Position numbers and translations under genes: made by a program. DNA of 47,080 nucleotides from Bacteroidales bacterium UBA3844 (GTDB taxonomy: Bacteria > Bacteroidota > Bacteroidia > Bacteroidales > Paludibacteraceae), in assembly GCA_002392915.1 (NCBI GenBank), contig DGHQ01000051.1, positions 1 through 47,080 of the forward strand. Direction: 5' to 3'. The notes under the pieces are model-generated. The model saw nothing but the letters and a program-made list of their open reading frames with translations, was not told where the DNA came from and made no database searches. Within the stretch, counting starts at the first letter, position 1, and each line of letters begins with the position of its first letter. Shown here one piece after another: positions 31,721 through 40,267 of the stretch.

Positions 31721-33124
31721 TTAGAATTCTGCCGAACGTGGAGTTCTTGGGAAAGGAATCACGTCGCGGATATTTGTCATACCAGTCACGAACAACAGCA
31801 GACGCTCGAATCCAAGTCCGAATCCTGAGTGAGGACAAGAACCGAATTTACGAGTGTCAAGATACCACCACATATCCTTCATTGGGATATTTAGTTCCTG
31901 GATTCTTGTAAGCAGCTTGTCGTAATCTGCCTCACGCTCAGATCCACCGATGATCTCTCCGATTGTTGGGAACAACACATCCATAGCGCGGACAGTCTTG
32001 CCGTCTTCATTCTGCTTCATATAGAATGCCTTGATCTCCTTTGGATAGTCTGTCAAAATCACTGGATTCTTGAAGTGTTCCTCCACCAAATAACGCTCAT
32101 GCTCTGAAGCAAGGTCACAGCCCCAGTAAACAGGGAACTCGAACTTCTTGCCTTTAGCCACAGCCTCTTCAAGGATTTTGATACCCTCTGTGTAAGGAAG
32201 ACGAGTGAAAGGAGCCTTCAACACGCTCTGCAATCTCTCGATCAAGCCCTTGTCGATCATCTGGTTCAAGAATGCCAAATCATCCTGGCAATTATCCAAT
32301 GCCCACTGCACACAATATTTGATAAACTCCTCTGCCAAGTCCATATTGTCCTCGATATCGTTGAAGGCAACCTCAGGCTCGATCATCCAGAACTCAGCCA
32401 AATGGCGTGGAGTATTTGAGTTTTCAGCACGGAATGTAGGTCCGAAAGTATAGATAGATCCAAGAGCCGTAGCAGCAAGCTCACCCTCAAGCTGACCAGA
32501 AACAGTCAAGCTGGTCATCTTGCCGAAGAAATCATCATCGTAAATGATGCTGCCATTCTCGTCTTTCTTCAAATCATAAAGATTCTTTGTTGTCACCTGG
32601 AACATCTGTCCAGCACCCTCACAGTCGGAGGCTGTGATGATTGGAGTGTGGAAATAGAAGAATCCTCTGTCATGGAAGAACTTGTGAATAGCGATCGCCA
32701 TGTTGTGACGGATACGGAATACAGCTCCGAAAGTGTTTGTACGAGGACGAAGGTGAGCGATCTCACGCAAAAACTCCATCGAACAGCCTTTCTTCTGCAA
32801 TGGGTATTCATTCACGTCGGCCTTACCATAGATCTCAATGCTCTTTGCAAGCACCTCCACACTCTGTCCAGCTCCCTGCGACTGCACCAATGTGCCGACA
32901 CAACTTATACATGCACCAGTAGTGACATCTTTCAATATGTTTTCGTCGATAGTACCAGCGTCTACAACAAGCTGAATATTTTTGATAGTCGAACCGTCGT
33001 TCAAAGCAATAAAACTCACATTCTTATTGCCACGCTTCGTACGGACCCAACCCTTTACGTTTATTTCAGATCCATAGTTTGTCAACCCTAAGGCGTCAAC
33101 TATTTTAGTTCTCTTTATGCCCAT
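31721..33124 (-). CDS. asnS: Asparagine--tRNA ligase
   Basis: A 467-residue class IIb synthetase. The N-terminal OB-fold anticodon domain is at about residues 15-105 (VKGWVRTKRGNKNVSFIALNDGS). The core contains motif 2 (TFRAENSNTPRHLAEFWMIEPE) and motif 3 (GFGLGFERLLLFVTG). The last residues (IRDVIPFPRTPRSAEF) are the typical AsnS end. It charges tRNA-Asn. It is transcribed alone from a consensus promoter at 33149-33179 and has a terminator. Confidence 0.97.
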   Translation of the reverse strand: MGIKRTKIVDALGLTNYGSEINVKGWVRTKRGNKNVSFIALNDGSTIKNIQLVVDAGTIDENILKDVTTGACISCVGTLVQSQGAGQSVEVLAKSIEIYGKADVNEYPLQKKGCSMEFLREIAHLRPRTNTFGAVFRIRHNMAIAIHKFFHDRGFFYFHTPIITASDCEGAGQMFQVTTKNLYDLKKDENGSIIYDDDFFGKMTSLTVSGQLEGELAATALGSIYTFGPTFRAENSNTPRHLAEFWMIEPEVAFNDIEDNMDLAEEFIKYCVQWALDNCQDDLAFLNQMIDKGLIERLQSVLKAPFTRLPYTEGIKILEEAVAKGKKFEFPVYWGCDLASEHERYLVEEHFKNPVILTDYPKEIKAFYMKQNEDGKTVRAMDVLFPTIGEIIGGSEREADYDKLLTRIQELNIPMKDMWWYLDTRKFGSCPHSGFGLGFERLLLFVTGMTNIRDVIPFPRTPRSAEF

Positions 33125-33148
33125 AATTTAAATATCATTTAATGTTTG

Positions 33149-33179
33149 CAAAATTATATGATTTTTGTCAGTATGCAAA
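33149..33179 (-). promoter_or_regulatory. Consensus Bacteroidetes promoter for asnS
   Basis: On the minus strand TTTG, exactly 19 bp, then TAATTTTG. This is the full -33/-7 consensus and lies 24 bp upstream of the asnS start. Confidence 0.75.
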
Positions 33180-33184
33180 ATATA

Positions 33185-34099
33185 TTAAAAGGTAAATTCA
33201 TTACCATCATTGCCTAAAAAAGTATTTTCAAAGATTGGTTTTGCTTCTTCCAAAAACATTTTTCTGTCTCTGTATCTTGTGGAAAAATGTCCAATCACAA
33301 GTTTTTTTGCCTCAGCTAGCGACGCAATTCTAGCAGCATCCAAGGCAGTAGAATGAAAAGTCTGTTTGGCTCTTGCCCTATCCTTCTCCAGAAATGTCGA
33401 TTCATGGAAAAGTACATCCACACCTTTTATAGTCTCGATTACCTTCTCATTGTAGGCTGTATCTGAAAGATATGCGAAACTTTTTTGTGGCGACGGTGGA
33501 AGAGTCAGATTATTGTTCGGCACGACAATTCCGTCTGGTGTGACATAGTCATCTCCATTGAGGATAAATTTATACTGTTCAATCGGTATATTATAGAATT
33601 TGGCTTTATCAGCTCTCAGATGTCGACGGTGGGGTTTCTCACGGAAAAGGAATCCGGATGTGGGAATCGAATGTTTCAACGGAATCGACACCACCTCTAT
33701 TTTGTCATTTTCGTAGATTATCTCACTTGAAAAAGGAGAGAATGTTTCAAACTGCACTTTGAAATGAAGATAATTGCAAAAGAACTCAAGTTGAGGACGC
33801 AACGCATCTTCCAATCCTTTGTGGGAATGGATCATGATATCGCTACGTCTGCCAAGAAGATCAAGTGTTGAAATAAGTCCAATCAATCCGAAGCAATGAT
33901 CACCATGAAGATGAGAGATAAAAATATGATTCATTCTTGAATGGTTGACACAGTAGTGACGCAATGCCTGTTGGGCATTCTCACCGCAATCAATCAGAAA
34001 CGTTTTTGAATTCATATTCAGAGCGTAAGCCGACTGGTTCATTTTAAGCGACGGCAAAGCGGCACACGACCCTAATATTTTAAGAGAATTATCTTCCAT
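33185..34099 (-). CDS. rnz: Ribonuclease Z
   Basis: A 304-residue metallo-beta-lactamase-fold endonuclease. The zinc motif HLHGDH is at about residues 63-68. Further ligands are in YLSDTAYNE, FHEST and VIGHFSTRY. It cuts tRNA precursors at the 3' end to allow CCA addition. The length matches short-form RNase Z. The ATG at 34099 is preferred: eight codons further upstream the frame runs into the terminator of the ompA-like gene. Confidence 0.95.
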   Translation of the reverse strand: MEDNSLKILGSCAALPSLKMNQSAYALNMNSKTFLIDCGENAQQALRHYCVNHSRMNHIFISHLHGDHCFGLIGLISTLDLLGRRSDIMIHSHKGLEDALRPQLEFFCNYLHFKVQFETFSPFSSEIIYENDKIEVVSIPLKHSIPTSGFLFREKPHRRHLRADKAKFYNIPIEQYKFILNGDDYVTPDGIVVPNNNLTLPPSPQKSFAYLSDTAYNEKVIETIKGVDVLFHESTFLEKDRARAKQTFHSTALDAARIASLAEAKKLVIGHFSTRYRDRKMFLEEAKPIFENTFLGNDGNEFTF

Positions 34100-34106
34100 G
34101 AGAATT

Positions 34107-34141
34107 AAAATAAAAAGAGGCACACCGTGACGATGTGCCTC
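34107..34141 (-). terminator. Rho-independent terminator after the ompA-like gene
   Basis: An 8-bp perfect stem gaggcaca / tgtgcctc followed on the minus strand by TTTTTATTTT. Confidence 0.85.
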
Positions 34142-34168
34142 CTATTAGTATAGCTTCAAAACTTATTC

Positions 34169-35389
34169 TTACTTAGAGAAAAGCTCGATTTCTACACGAC
34201 GGTTCTTAGCACGACCTGCAAGTGTAGAGTTAGAAGCAACTGGGTTAGCTGAACCATAACCCTGTGACTGGATGTTAGCAGCAGAAACTCCCTTGTTAAC
34301 CAAGTAGTTCTTTACAGAAGCTGCACGATCCTTAGACAACTGAAGGTTCTTAGCTGCGTTACCTGAGTTATCAGTGTAACCCTTAAGAGTTACAGACCAC
34401 TCTGGGTGAGACTTAAGCAACATTGCAAGACCGTCTAGAGAAGAGTAAGAAGACTGCTTAATGATAGCCTTTGCTGACTCGAACTCAAGCTGAGCGAATG
34501 CAGTCTTGATGATTTCGTCCTCTTCCTTAGTTGGAACGTAACGAACTGGCTCACGAGTAGCTCTGATATGAGAATCAAGAGAATCCTGAGTGAACTTGAT
34601 CTGCTGCTGTAGCTTGTTGATTGCTACGTTCTGGTTAACGATCTGCTCCTCAAGCTTAGATGTAAGCTCCTCACACTGACGCTTCTGCTCCTCAAGAACT
34701 GGAGTCAAATCAGGAACTTCACACTTAGGTGCGTAATCTACCCAAGCGATGTTACGGATGTTACGATCTCCACCGAACTTGTAGCGAACCTCAAGGTTAG
34801 CACCGAAAGTTAGGTGACCACCTTCTGGGTAACAAGTACGCATACGATACATTGCTGTTCCTTCCAAACCGATAGCGAAGTACTTGCTTACGTTGTACTC
34901 AATCTGACCAGCACCGTATAGTCCCATAACGAACTTGTTGTCATCAGCCATCTTGCTTGAGTTCTCCCAAACACCGATTGTTCCTACAACTCCTGGATTG
35001 AAGTAAACGTTAAGTTTCTGCAATCCCATGCTTCTGTATGGAGCAACGATATTAGACAAGTTGAATGAAGAATGAAGAATGATGTCGTGGTTAACTGCAT
35101 CATAAGTCTCCTGATTGTTCATTGCGTACATGTACTGCAAGCCAAGACCCCAACGAGGATTGAATGTAGCCTCAGTGAAAATTCCGAACTGACCGTTGAT
35201 TGTACCTGAAAGAGTACGATCTGGCTCAGCGATTGGAGCCCATCTCAAGTAGTTTACACCACCCTTTAGACCTAGAGACCAGTGGCAAATACCCTTTGCT
35301 GTAGCTGTATCTGCAGTTGCCTGCTCCTGAGCGAAAGCATTGCCAGCAAGTGTTGCTGCTGCTGCTAAAGCTAAAAATTTCTTTGACAT
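34169..35389 (-). CDS. OmpA family outer-membrane protein
   Basis: A 406-residue protein. Signal peptide residues 1-20 (LALAAAATLAGNAFA). Residues 35-220 form a porin-like beta-barrel with aromatic-ended strands (WGLGLQYMYAM, FAIGLEGTAMYRMR). A coiled coil lies at about residues 230-270 (EEQKRQCEELTSKLEEQ). The C-terminal OmpA domain binds peptidoglycan (KGYTDNSGNAAKNLQLSKDRA; GYGSANPVASN; GRAKNRRVEIEL). It tethers the outer membrane to the cell wall. It starts only 27 bp after the rpsA stop with no terminator between, so it is probably co-transcribed with rpsA. Confidence 0.93.
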   Translation of the reverse strand: MSKKFLALAAAATLAGNAFAQEQATADTATAKGICHWSLGLKGGVNYLRWAPIAEPDRTLSGTINGQFGIFTEATFNPRWGLGLQYMYAMNNQETYDAVNHDIILHSSFNLSNIVAPYRSMGLQKLNVYFNPGVVGTIGVWENSSKMADDNKFVMGLYGAGQIEYNVSKYFAIGLEGTAMYRMRTCYPEGGHLTFGANLEVRYKFGGDRNIRNIAWVDYAPKCEVPDLTPVLEEQKRQCEELTSKLEEQIVNQNVAINKLQQQIKFTQDSLDSHIRATREPVRYVPTKEEDEIIKTAFAQLEFESAKAIIKQSSYSSLDGLAMLLKSHPEWSVTLKGYTDNSGNAAKNLQLSKDRAASVKNYLVNKGVSAANIQSQGYGSANPVASNSTLAGRAKNRRVEIELFSK

Positions 35390-35416
35390 TTTTTATAAGT
35401 TAAAATTAGACATTAT

Positions 35417-37189
35417 TTACTTTCCTAGTTGATTCTTCAAAGCTGCCAACTGCTCGATATCTCCAAGAGTTGTCTTCTCCAATGTTGTTGCTGCTGCAGC
35501 CTCACTCTTCTTTGAAGACTTCTTCTTCTTGAAATCCTTCTTCTCTTCAGTTGCACCCTCTTCGAATGTTCTGCTGTGAGAAACGATGATTCTCTTTGAC
35601 TCCTTGTTGAACTCTAGAACCTTGAATGGAAGCTTCTCGTCAACCTTAGCTACCGAACCATCCTCCTTAGTCAAGTGCTTTGGAGTACAGAAACCTTCAA
35701 CTCCGTAAGGCAACATTACGATTGCTCCCTTGTCTACGATCTCTGTGATTGTTCCCTCGTGTACTGAACCCTCTGTGAAGATTGTCTCAAATACATCCCA
35801 AGGATTATCCTCAAGCTGCTTGTGACCTAGGCTCAAACGACGGTTCTCTTTGTCGATCTCCAATACCTGAACCTCGATGTCTGCACCGATAGTTGTGAAC
35901 TCTGATGGGTGCTTTACCTTCTTTGTCCAAGATAGGTCTGATATGTGGATCAATCCATCTACTCCCTCCTCGATCTCAACAAATACTCCGAAGTTTGTGA
36001 AGTTACGTACCTTTGCAGTGTGCTTTGTTCCTACTGCATACTTAGTGTCGATAGCCTCCCATGGATCTGGCTTAAGCTGCTTAACACCTAGGCTCATCTT
36101 TCTCTGCTCACGATCCAATGTCAATACTACAGCCTCTACTGTATCTCCTACTGACAAGAAATCCTGTGCACTTCTCAAATGCTGGCTCCATGACATCTCT
36201 GATACATGGATCAGACCCTCTACTCCTGGAGCGATCTCAACAAATGCACCGTAATCAGTCATAACAACTACCTTACCAGTTACCTTGTCGCCAACCTTCA
36301 AATCTGGCTTCAATCCATCCCATGGATGTGGAGTAAGCTGCTTCAATCCTAGAGCAATTCTCTTCTTGTCGTTATCGAAGTCAAGGATAACAACATTGAT
36401 CTTTTGATCTAGCTCTACAACCTCCTTAGGATCGTTTACACGGCCCCATGAAAGGTCTGTGATGTGGATAAGACCATCTACGCCACCAAGATCGATGAAT
36501 ACACCGTATGATGTGATGTTCTTAACTGTTCCCTCAAGCACCTGACCCTTCTCCAACTTAGAGATGATCTGAGACTTCTGCTGCTCAAGTTCTGCCTCGA
36601 TAAGTGCCTTGTGTGAAACTACTACATTCTTGAACTCGTGGTTGATCTTTACAACCTTGAATTCCATTGTCTTGCCTACGAATACATCGTAATCGCGGAT
36701 AGGCTTAACGTCAATCTGAGAACCTGGCAAGAATGCCTCGATGCCGAATACGTCAACGATCATACCGCCCTTAGTTCTGCACTTGATATATCCCTTGATA
36801 ATCTCGTCCTTCTCCAATGCCTCGTTGACACGATCCCATGAACGTGCTGCGCGAGCCTTGCGGTGAGATAGATTCAACTGTCCCTTCTTGTCCTCCTGGT
36901 TTTCGATGTAGACCTCTACCTCGTCACCAATCTTCAAGTCTGGATTGTAACGGAACTCATTAGTAGAAACGATACCATCCGACTTTCCACCTACGTTCAC
37001 TACGACCTCTCTCTTGTTCAAAGAGATTACTTTACCAATCACAACCTCGTTGTCCTTGATAGAGTTAAGAGTCTGGTCGTACTTTGACTCTTGCTCCTGA
37101 CGCGCTGCTTCTGACAAGCTCTCGCCATTCTTGTAGCCATCCCAATCGAAGTCCTCTATAGGAGCTACATTCTTTGTTAATTCACTCAT
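35417..37189 (-). CDS. rpsA: 30S ribosomal protein S1
   Basis: A 590-residue S1 protein with about six S1 (OB-fold) repeats. The best preserved are around ITSYGVFIDLGGVDGLIHI, MTDYGAFVEIAPGVEGLIHVSEMSW and FTNFGVFVEIEEGVDGLIHI. The C-terminus is Lys-rich (KKDFKKKKSSKK). In Bacteroidota, where strong Shine-Dalgarno sequences are rare, S1 is thought to matter greatly for mRNA recruitment. The promoter has ATTG-N19-TAATTTTG. The ompA-like gene follows at 27 bp. Confidence 0.96.
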   Translation of the reverse strand: MSELTKNVAPIEDFDWDGYKNGESLSEAARQEQESKYDQTLNSIKDNEVVIGKVISLNKREVVVNVGGKSDGIVSTNEFRYNPDLKIGDEVEVYIENQEDKKGQLNLSHRKARAARSWDRVNEALEKDEIIKGYIKCRTKGGMIVDVFGIEAFLPGSQIDVKPIRDYDVFVGKTMEFKVVKINHEFKNVVVSHKALIEAELEQQKSQIISKLEKGQVLEGTVKNITSYGVFIDLGGVDGLIHITDLSWGRVNDPKEVVELDQKINVVILDFDNDKKRIALGLKQLTPHPWDGLKPDLKVGDKVTGKVVVMTDYGAFVEIAPGVEGLIHVSEMSWSQHLRSAQDFLSVGDTVEAVVLTLDREQRKMSLGVKQLKPDPWEAIDTKYAVGTKHTAKVRNFTNFGVFVEIEEGVDGLIHISDLSWTKKVKHPSEFTTIGADIEVQVLEIDKENRRLSLGHKQLEDNPWDVFETIFTEGSVHEGTITEIVDKGAIVMLPYGVEGFCTPKHLTKEDGSVAKVDEKLPFKVLEFNKESKRIIVSHSRTFEEGATEEKKDFKKKKSSKKSEAAAATTLEKTTLGDIEQLAALKNQLGK

Positions 37190-37240
37190 TTTAAAAATTA
37201 AACAATTAGTCGTTAGACATTATATATAGTAATATCGCTA

Positions 37241-37271
37241 CAAAATTATAATTTATTTTGTACATTTCAAT
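37241..37271 (-). promoter_or_regulatory. Near-consensus promoter for rpsA-ompA
   Basis: On the minus strand ATTG, 19 bp, then TAATTTTG. It differs from the -33/-7 consensus at one base and lies about 51 bp upstream of the rpsA start. Confidence 0.65.
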
Positions 37272-37277
37272 ACAAAC

Positions 37278-39359
37278 CTATTTTTTTTTGCTAATACACA
37301 ATGCATTGTTGATAAATTCCGTATGTTCTTCACAAAAAATCATCTTCAACCTGTGCATTGCTCGTGTGCAGGCGATGTAAAGCAAACTTTTATCCATCTC
37401 GTCATTGTAATTAGCTTTCGTGACATTCGGTATCACCACTTCGTCAAACTCCAGTCCTTTCGCCATGTGCGACGTGGTCACCACTATTCCGTTGGTGAAT
37501 GCCTGGCATCCGCTCACTAGCAATGTCGCTCTCTTCTGCAATTCTCCCAACGACTCGAAAAAGGCAATCGCGTCTTTCTCTAATTTAAATATGTATGCTG
37601 TCGACGTCGGATTGTTCACATCCACATCCATTATCATCTCTCTCATCAACTGGTCTTCGGCCTCTCTGCTCGACACTTCTATCAGCTGTGGGTTCTCGGT
37701 GTGTCGCTCCACAACGTCGATTTCCGAATTTCCTGAAATGCTCTTCGCCAACTCTGTGATCTCATATCCTGATCGGTAACTCTTGTTGAGCTTCATTATT
37801 TCGGCTTTATACAATGCTTTGCGGATATCGTCGGCGGTTGTCGAACTGTATGGGTTGACATTCTGAGCAGCGTCGCCAAGAATTGTCTTCTTGCAAGGGA
37901 ATATCTTTGACAACAGACGGTATTGCACCGGTGAATAATCCTGCATCTCATCCACAAGCAGATGCTTCACACTGCTCTTCGTCTTCACTCCTTCAAGCGA
38001 GATCTTCAAATAGATCATAGGGGCGACGTCGGCATACTCCATCTTCTTGTCTTTCGTCTTCTTCAGATATTCCGGTTTGCCAAGCCACTCATACATATCT
38101 TTATATACAGCAGCGTCGGATCCAAGATGAAGCATTTTCTTCAATTCCGCACGCACTTTTCGCATCTCTTCCGTCGTCAGTATCCGACGGAATGATATCT
38201 TAAACTCGTTATTGATGTCGTTCGCTATCAGTTCCAGACGCTGACGGATAGGCAGTCTGTCGTGTGAATGGAATTTTTCCAATATCCATTCTTTGGCGAC
38301 GGGAATGATTCCCACTACAATATCCTCTGGTTGGAAGCATGTATTCTCAAGATGCACCAGATATTTATCCAGCAACTGGACAAACTCGAATGTCGCTTTG
38401 AATTTAGTTCGCTCTATTGTTGCCGCATTCTTATTTTCCAGCAAATCGTTCACCTGCTCGAAGAATGTCTGGAATTTCACTTTGCCATCAAGCAGCTCAG
38501 AGAGAAGTTCCTCCATTCCACACTCCTTGATTGTCTCCTCTCCCAATTCTGGCAACACATTGGAGATATAGTCGGCAAACACTTTGTTTGGCGAGATGAT
38601 CAGGATGTCGTCGGACGTGATCTGTCCCTTGAACCTATATAATATGTATGCCACTCGATGGAGTGCTATCGACGTCTTTCCCGAACCAGCGACTCCCTGG
38701 ATTATAAGGTTGTGCGACTCTTCATCACGGATAATTGCATTTTGCTCTCGTTGGATTGTGGCGACGATATTCTTCATTCGCTCGTCCGACGTTGTGCTGA
38801 GTTCCTTCTGCAGCAGTTCATCGTCGATGTTTATGCTGTTCTGAATCATAAACTCCATAATGGAGTTGCGGATTCTGAACTGACGTTTGAACTCTATTAC
38901 TCCATCAATCCTGCCAACCGGAGACTCATAATAAGCTTTTCCGAAGTCGAAGTCGTAAAACATTGTCGATATCGGAGCACGCCAGTCGTATATCAGATTT
39001 CGCTTGCTTTTTGAATCATAAAGAGAATGGATGCCAACATATAAAGAAGAGGCTTCATCCTCACCGTCGGCACGGAAATCTATTCGCCCGAAATACGGCA
39101 CAAGCTTCATCCTTTTCAGGCGACGCTTCGTATTCTCCATCTCTTCAGCACTCATGGCAGCCTGTGTCACATAGTTTCGCGTCGCACTTTTTTCCGCGCG
39201 GTCGAGTTCGGACAGATTCTCCCACAAATACTCCTTGAATGCCTTCATATCCTTCACCTGCTGGTGGATAAAGGCATCAATACCCAGAATCATATCATCA
39301 ATAAATTCCAGCACCGACTTCAGATAACGTCGTTCATCAGCTTCAGTTGGGTTCAACAT
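37278..39359 (-). CDS. HelD/UvrD-like superfamily 1 helicase
   Basis: A 693-residue SF1A-type ATPase. Residues 1-90 form a helical coiled-coil arm. Walker A (GVAGSGKTSIALHR) is at about residues 222-235. Walker B/motif II (LLVDEMQDYSPVQYRLL) is in the C-terminal half. Late motifs include LNKSYRSGYEI and VVTTSHMAKGLEFDEV. The layout, with a long N-terminal arm before the P-loop, matches HelD, which releases stalled RNA polymerase, better than UvrD/PcrA. The exact function in Bacteroidota is unproven. It lies next to a PUR-domain gene that has its own promoter and terminator. Confidence 0.85.
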   Translation of the reverse strand: MLNPTEADERRYLKSVLEFIDDMILGIDAFIHQQVKDMKAFKEYLWENLSELDRAEKSATRNYVTQAAMSAEEMENTKRRLKRMKLVPYFGRIDFRADGEDEASSLYVGIHSLYDSKSKRNLIYDWRAPISTMFYDFDFGKAYYESPVGRIDGVIEFKRQFRIRNSIMEFMIQNSINIDDELLQKELSTTSDERMKNIVATIQREQNAIIRDEESHNLIIQGVAGSGKTSIALHRVAYILYRFKGQITSDDILIISPNKVFADYISNVLPELGEETIKECGMEELLSELLDGKVKFQTFFEQVNDLLENKNAATIERTKFKATFEFVQLLDKYLVHLENTCFQPEDIVVGIIPVAKEWILEKFHSHDRLPIRQRLELIANDINNEFKISFRRILTTEEMRKVRAELKKMLHLGSDAAVYKDMYEWLGKPEYLKKTKDKKMEYADVAPMIYLKISLEGVKTKSSVKHLLVDEMQDYSPVQYRLLSKIFPCKKTILGDAAQNVNPYSSTTADDIRKALYKAEIMKLNKSYRSGYEITELAKSISGNSEIDVVERHTENPQLIEVSSREAEDQLMREMIMDVDVNNPTSTAYIFKLEKDAIAFFESLGELQKRATLLVSGCQAFTNGIVVTTSHMAKGLEFDEVVIPNVTKANYNDEMDKSLLYIACTRAMHRLKMIFCEEHTEFINNALCISKKK

Positions 39360-39438
39360 AGTCGTAACAATCGTAAAAATTATATCATCCGTAATGCGGG
39401 GGCTGAGCCTTTCGACTGCCCCATGCTCATATATGATG

Positions 39439-39446
39439 CAAAATTA
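39439..39446 (-). promoter_or_regulatory. Putative -7 box for the helicase gene
   Basis: TAATTTTG on the minus strand, about 80 bp upstream of the start. TTTA occurs near the -33 position. A gggg...cccc hairpin lies in the putative leader. Confidence 0.4.
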
Positions 39447-39462
39447 GCCAATCATATATAAT

Positions 39463-39502
39463 AGTAAAAAAGAAAGAGCACTCAAATTTAATTTAAGTGC
39501 TC
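39463..39502 (-). terminator. Rho-independent terminator after the PUR-domain gene
   Basis: Stem gagcact / agtgctc, extendable through aaatt pairs. Followed on the minus strand by TTTCTTTTTT. Confidence 0.8.
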
Positions 39503-39510
39503 AAAATATT

Positions 39511-39819
39511 TCATTCTTCTGTCTGACGCCTCTCTATACCATTTTCTTTATTTACTCTGTCAATAAATGAAGTCACCTCAGACAGACCATTTGCGAACTT
39601 TTCGAAATCCTCCTTATAAAGGAAAATTTTGTGTTTCTCAAATGAAACCTGAGACTCATCATCACCCAATTTTTTCTTACTCTCTGTTATCGCGAGAAAC
39701 AATTCACCCCTACGATTCTTCTTTACATCAAAATAGTAAATTCGTTTTCCCGCCTTCACCGCTTTGGAAAAAACGATTTCTAAATCGTTTTTGTCCTTAA
39801 AATCCTTATTTTCTTCCAT
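39511..39819 (-). CDS. PUR family DNA/RNA-binding protein (DUF3276)
   Basis: A 102-residue protein with one PUR repeat-like domain (IVFSKAVKAGKRIYYFDVKKNRRGELFLAITESKK), the Bacteroidota DUF3276/PUR-alpha type. Such proteins bind single-stranded purine-rich nucleic acid and may act as dimers in RNA metabolism. Charged ends flank the domain. It is transcribed alone from a full-consensus promoter at 39838-39868. Confidence 0.88.
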   Translation of the reverse strand: MEENKDFKDKNDLEIVFSKAVKAGKRIYYFDVKKNRRGELFLAITESKKKLGDDESQVSFEKHKIFLYKEDFEKFANGLSEVTSFIDRVNKENGIERRQTEE

Positions 39820-39837
39820 ATCGTAAAATATCTATTA

Positions 39838-39868
39838 CAAAATTATTACATTACTGAAACAAGCCAAA
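39838..39868 (-). promoter_or_regulatory. Consensus Bacteroidetes promoter for the PUR-domain gene
   Basis: On the minus strand TTTG, exactly 19 bp, then TAATTTTG, about 18 bp upstream of the start codon. A full match. Confidence 0.75.
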
Positions 39869-40215
39869 AGGCAATAATATTTTTTTTGTTTCATTTGTGA
39901 AAAAATGTAAAAATATGAGGCAAATCACGCATAAATACATTCATTTGAGCCTTTTTTTACCAATATGAGAATTAAAATTCAATTTTCTGCGACATATTGA
40001 CAACCCATTTCTTCGTATCACACATTATTACGCCTTCAAATTTTTCCGCAAGATATGACAATTCTGTTAAATCCCACGTGTTTTTATGACATTTTTGTTA
40101 CAAAAATTAGCAAATCAGCATCATAAATAATTCAGCTATTAATGTGAATGATATTGTCGAAATGCCAACATTATCTATTTTTTCCAAAAAACTAATTGTA
40201 AGTTAGGCGTACAAA
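39869..40215. other. Long gene-free leader region upstream of thrS
   Basis: About 350 bp, strongly AT-rich, between the divergent PUR-domain and thrS promoters. I see no coding frame, tRNA or T-box-like structure. Two short strings (cttcgtatcacacatta and cgccttcaaattttt) stand out in base composition, but nothing more can be said. Confidence 0.4.
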
Positions 40216-40218
40216 GGT

Positions 40219-40226
40219 TATCTTTG
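40219..40226 (+). promoter_or_regulatory. Putative -7 box for the thrS-infC-rpmI-rplT operon
   Basis: TATCTTTG followed by CG is a strong -7 match, 41 bp upstream of the thrS start. An ATTG lies 21 bp upstream of it. Confidence 0.55.
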
Positions 40227-40267
40227 CGACGTTTTAAGTAGACTACATTTGTAAGTAGAGAAAAAAA

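Noticed and set aside
39869..40215. Possible T-box or other riboswitch upstream of thrS
   Set aside because: I could find no T-box consensus or specifier-loop arrangement, and the region is very AT-rich. T-boxes are also not expected in this phylum.
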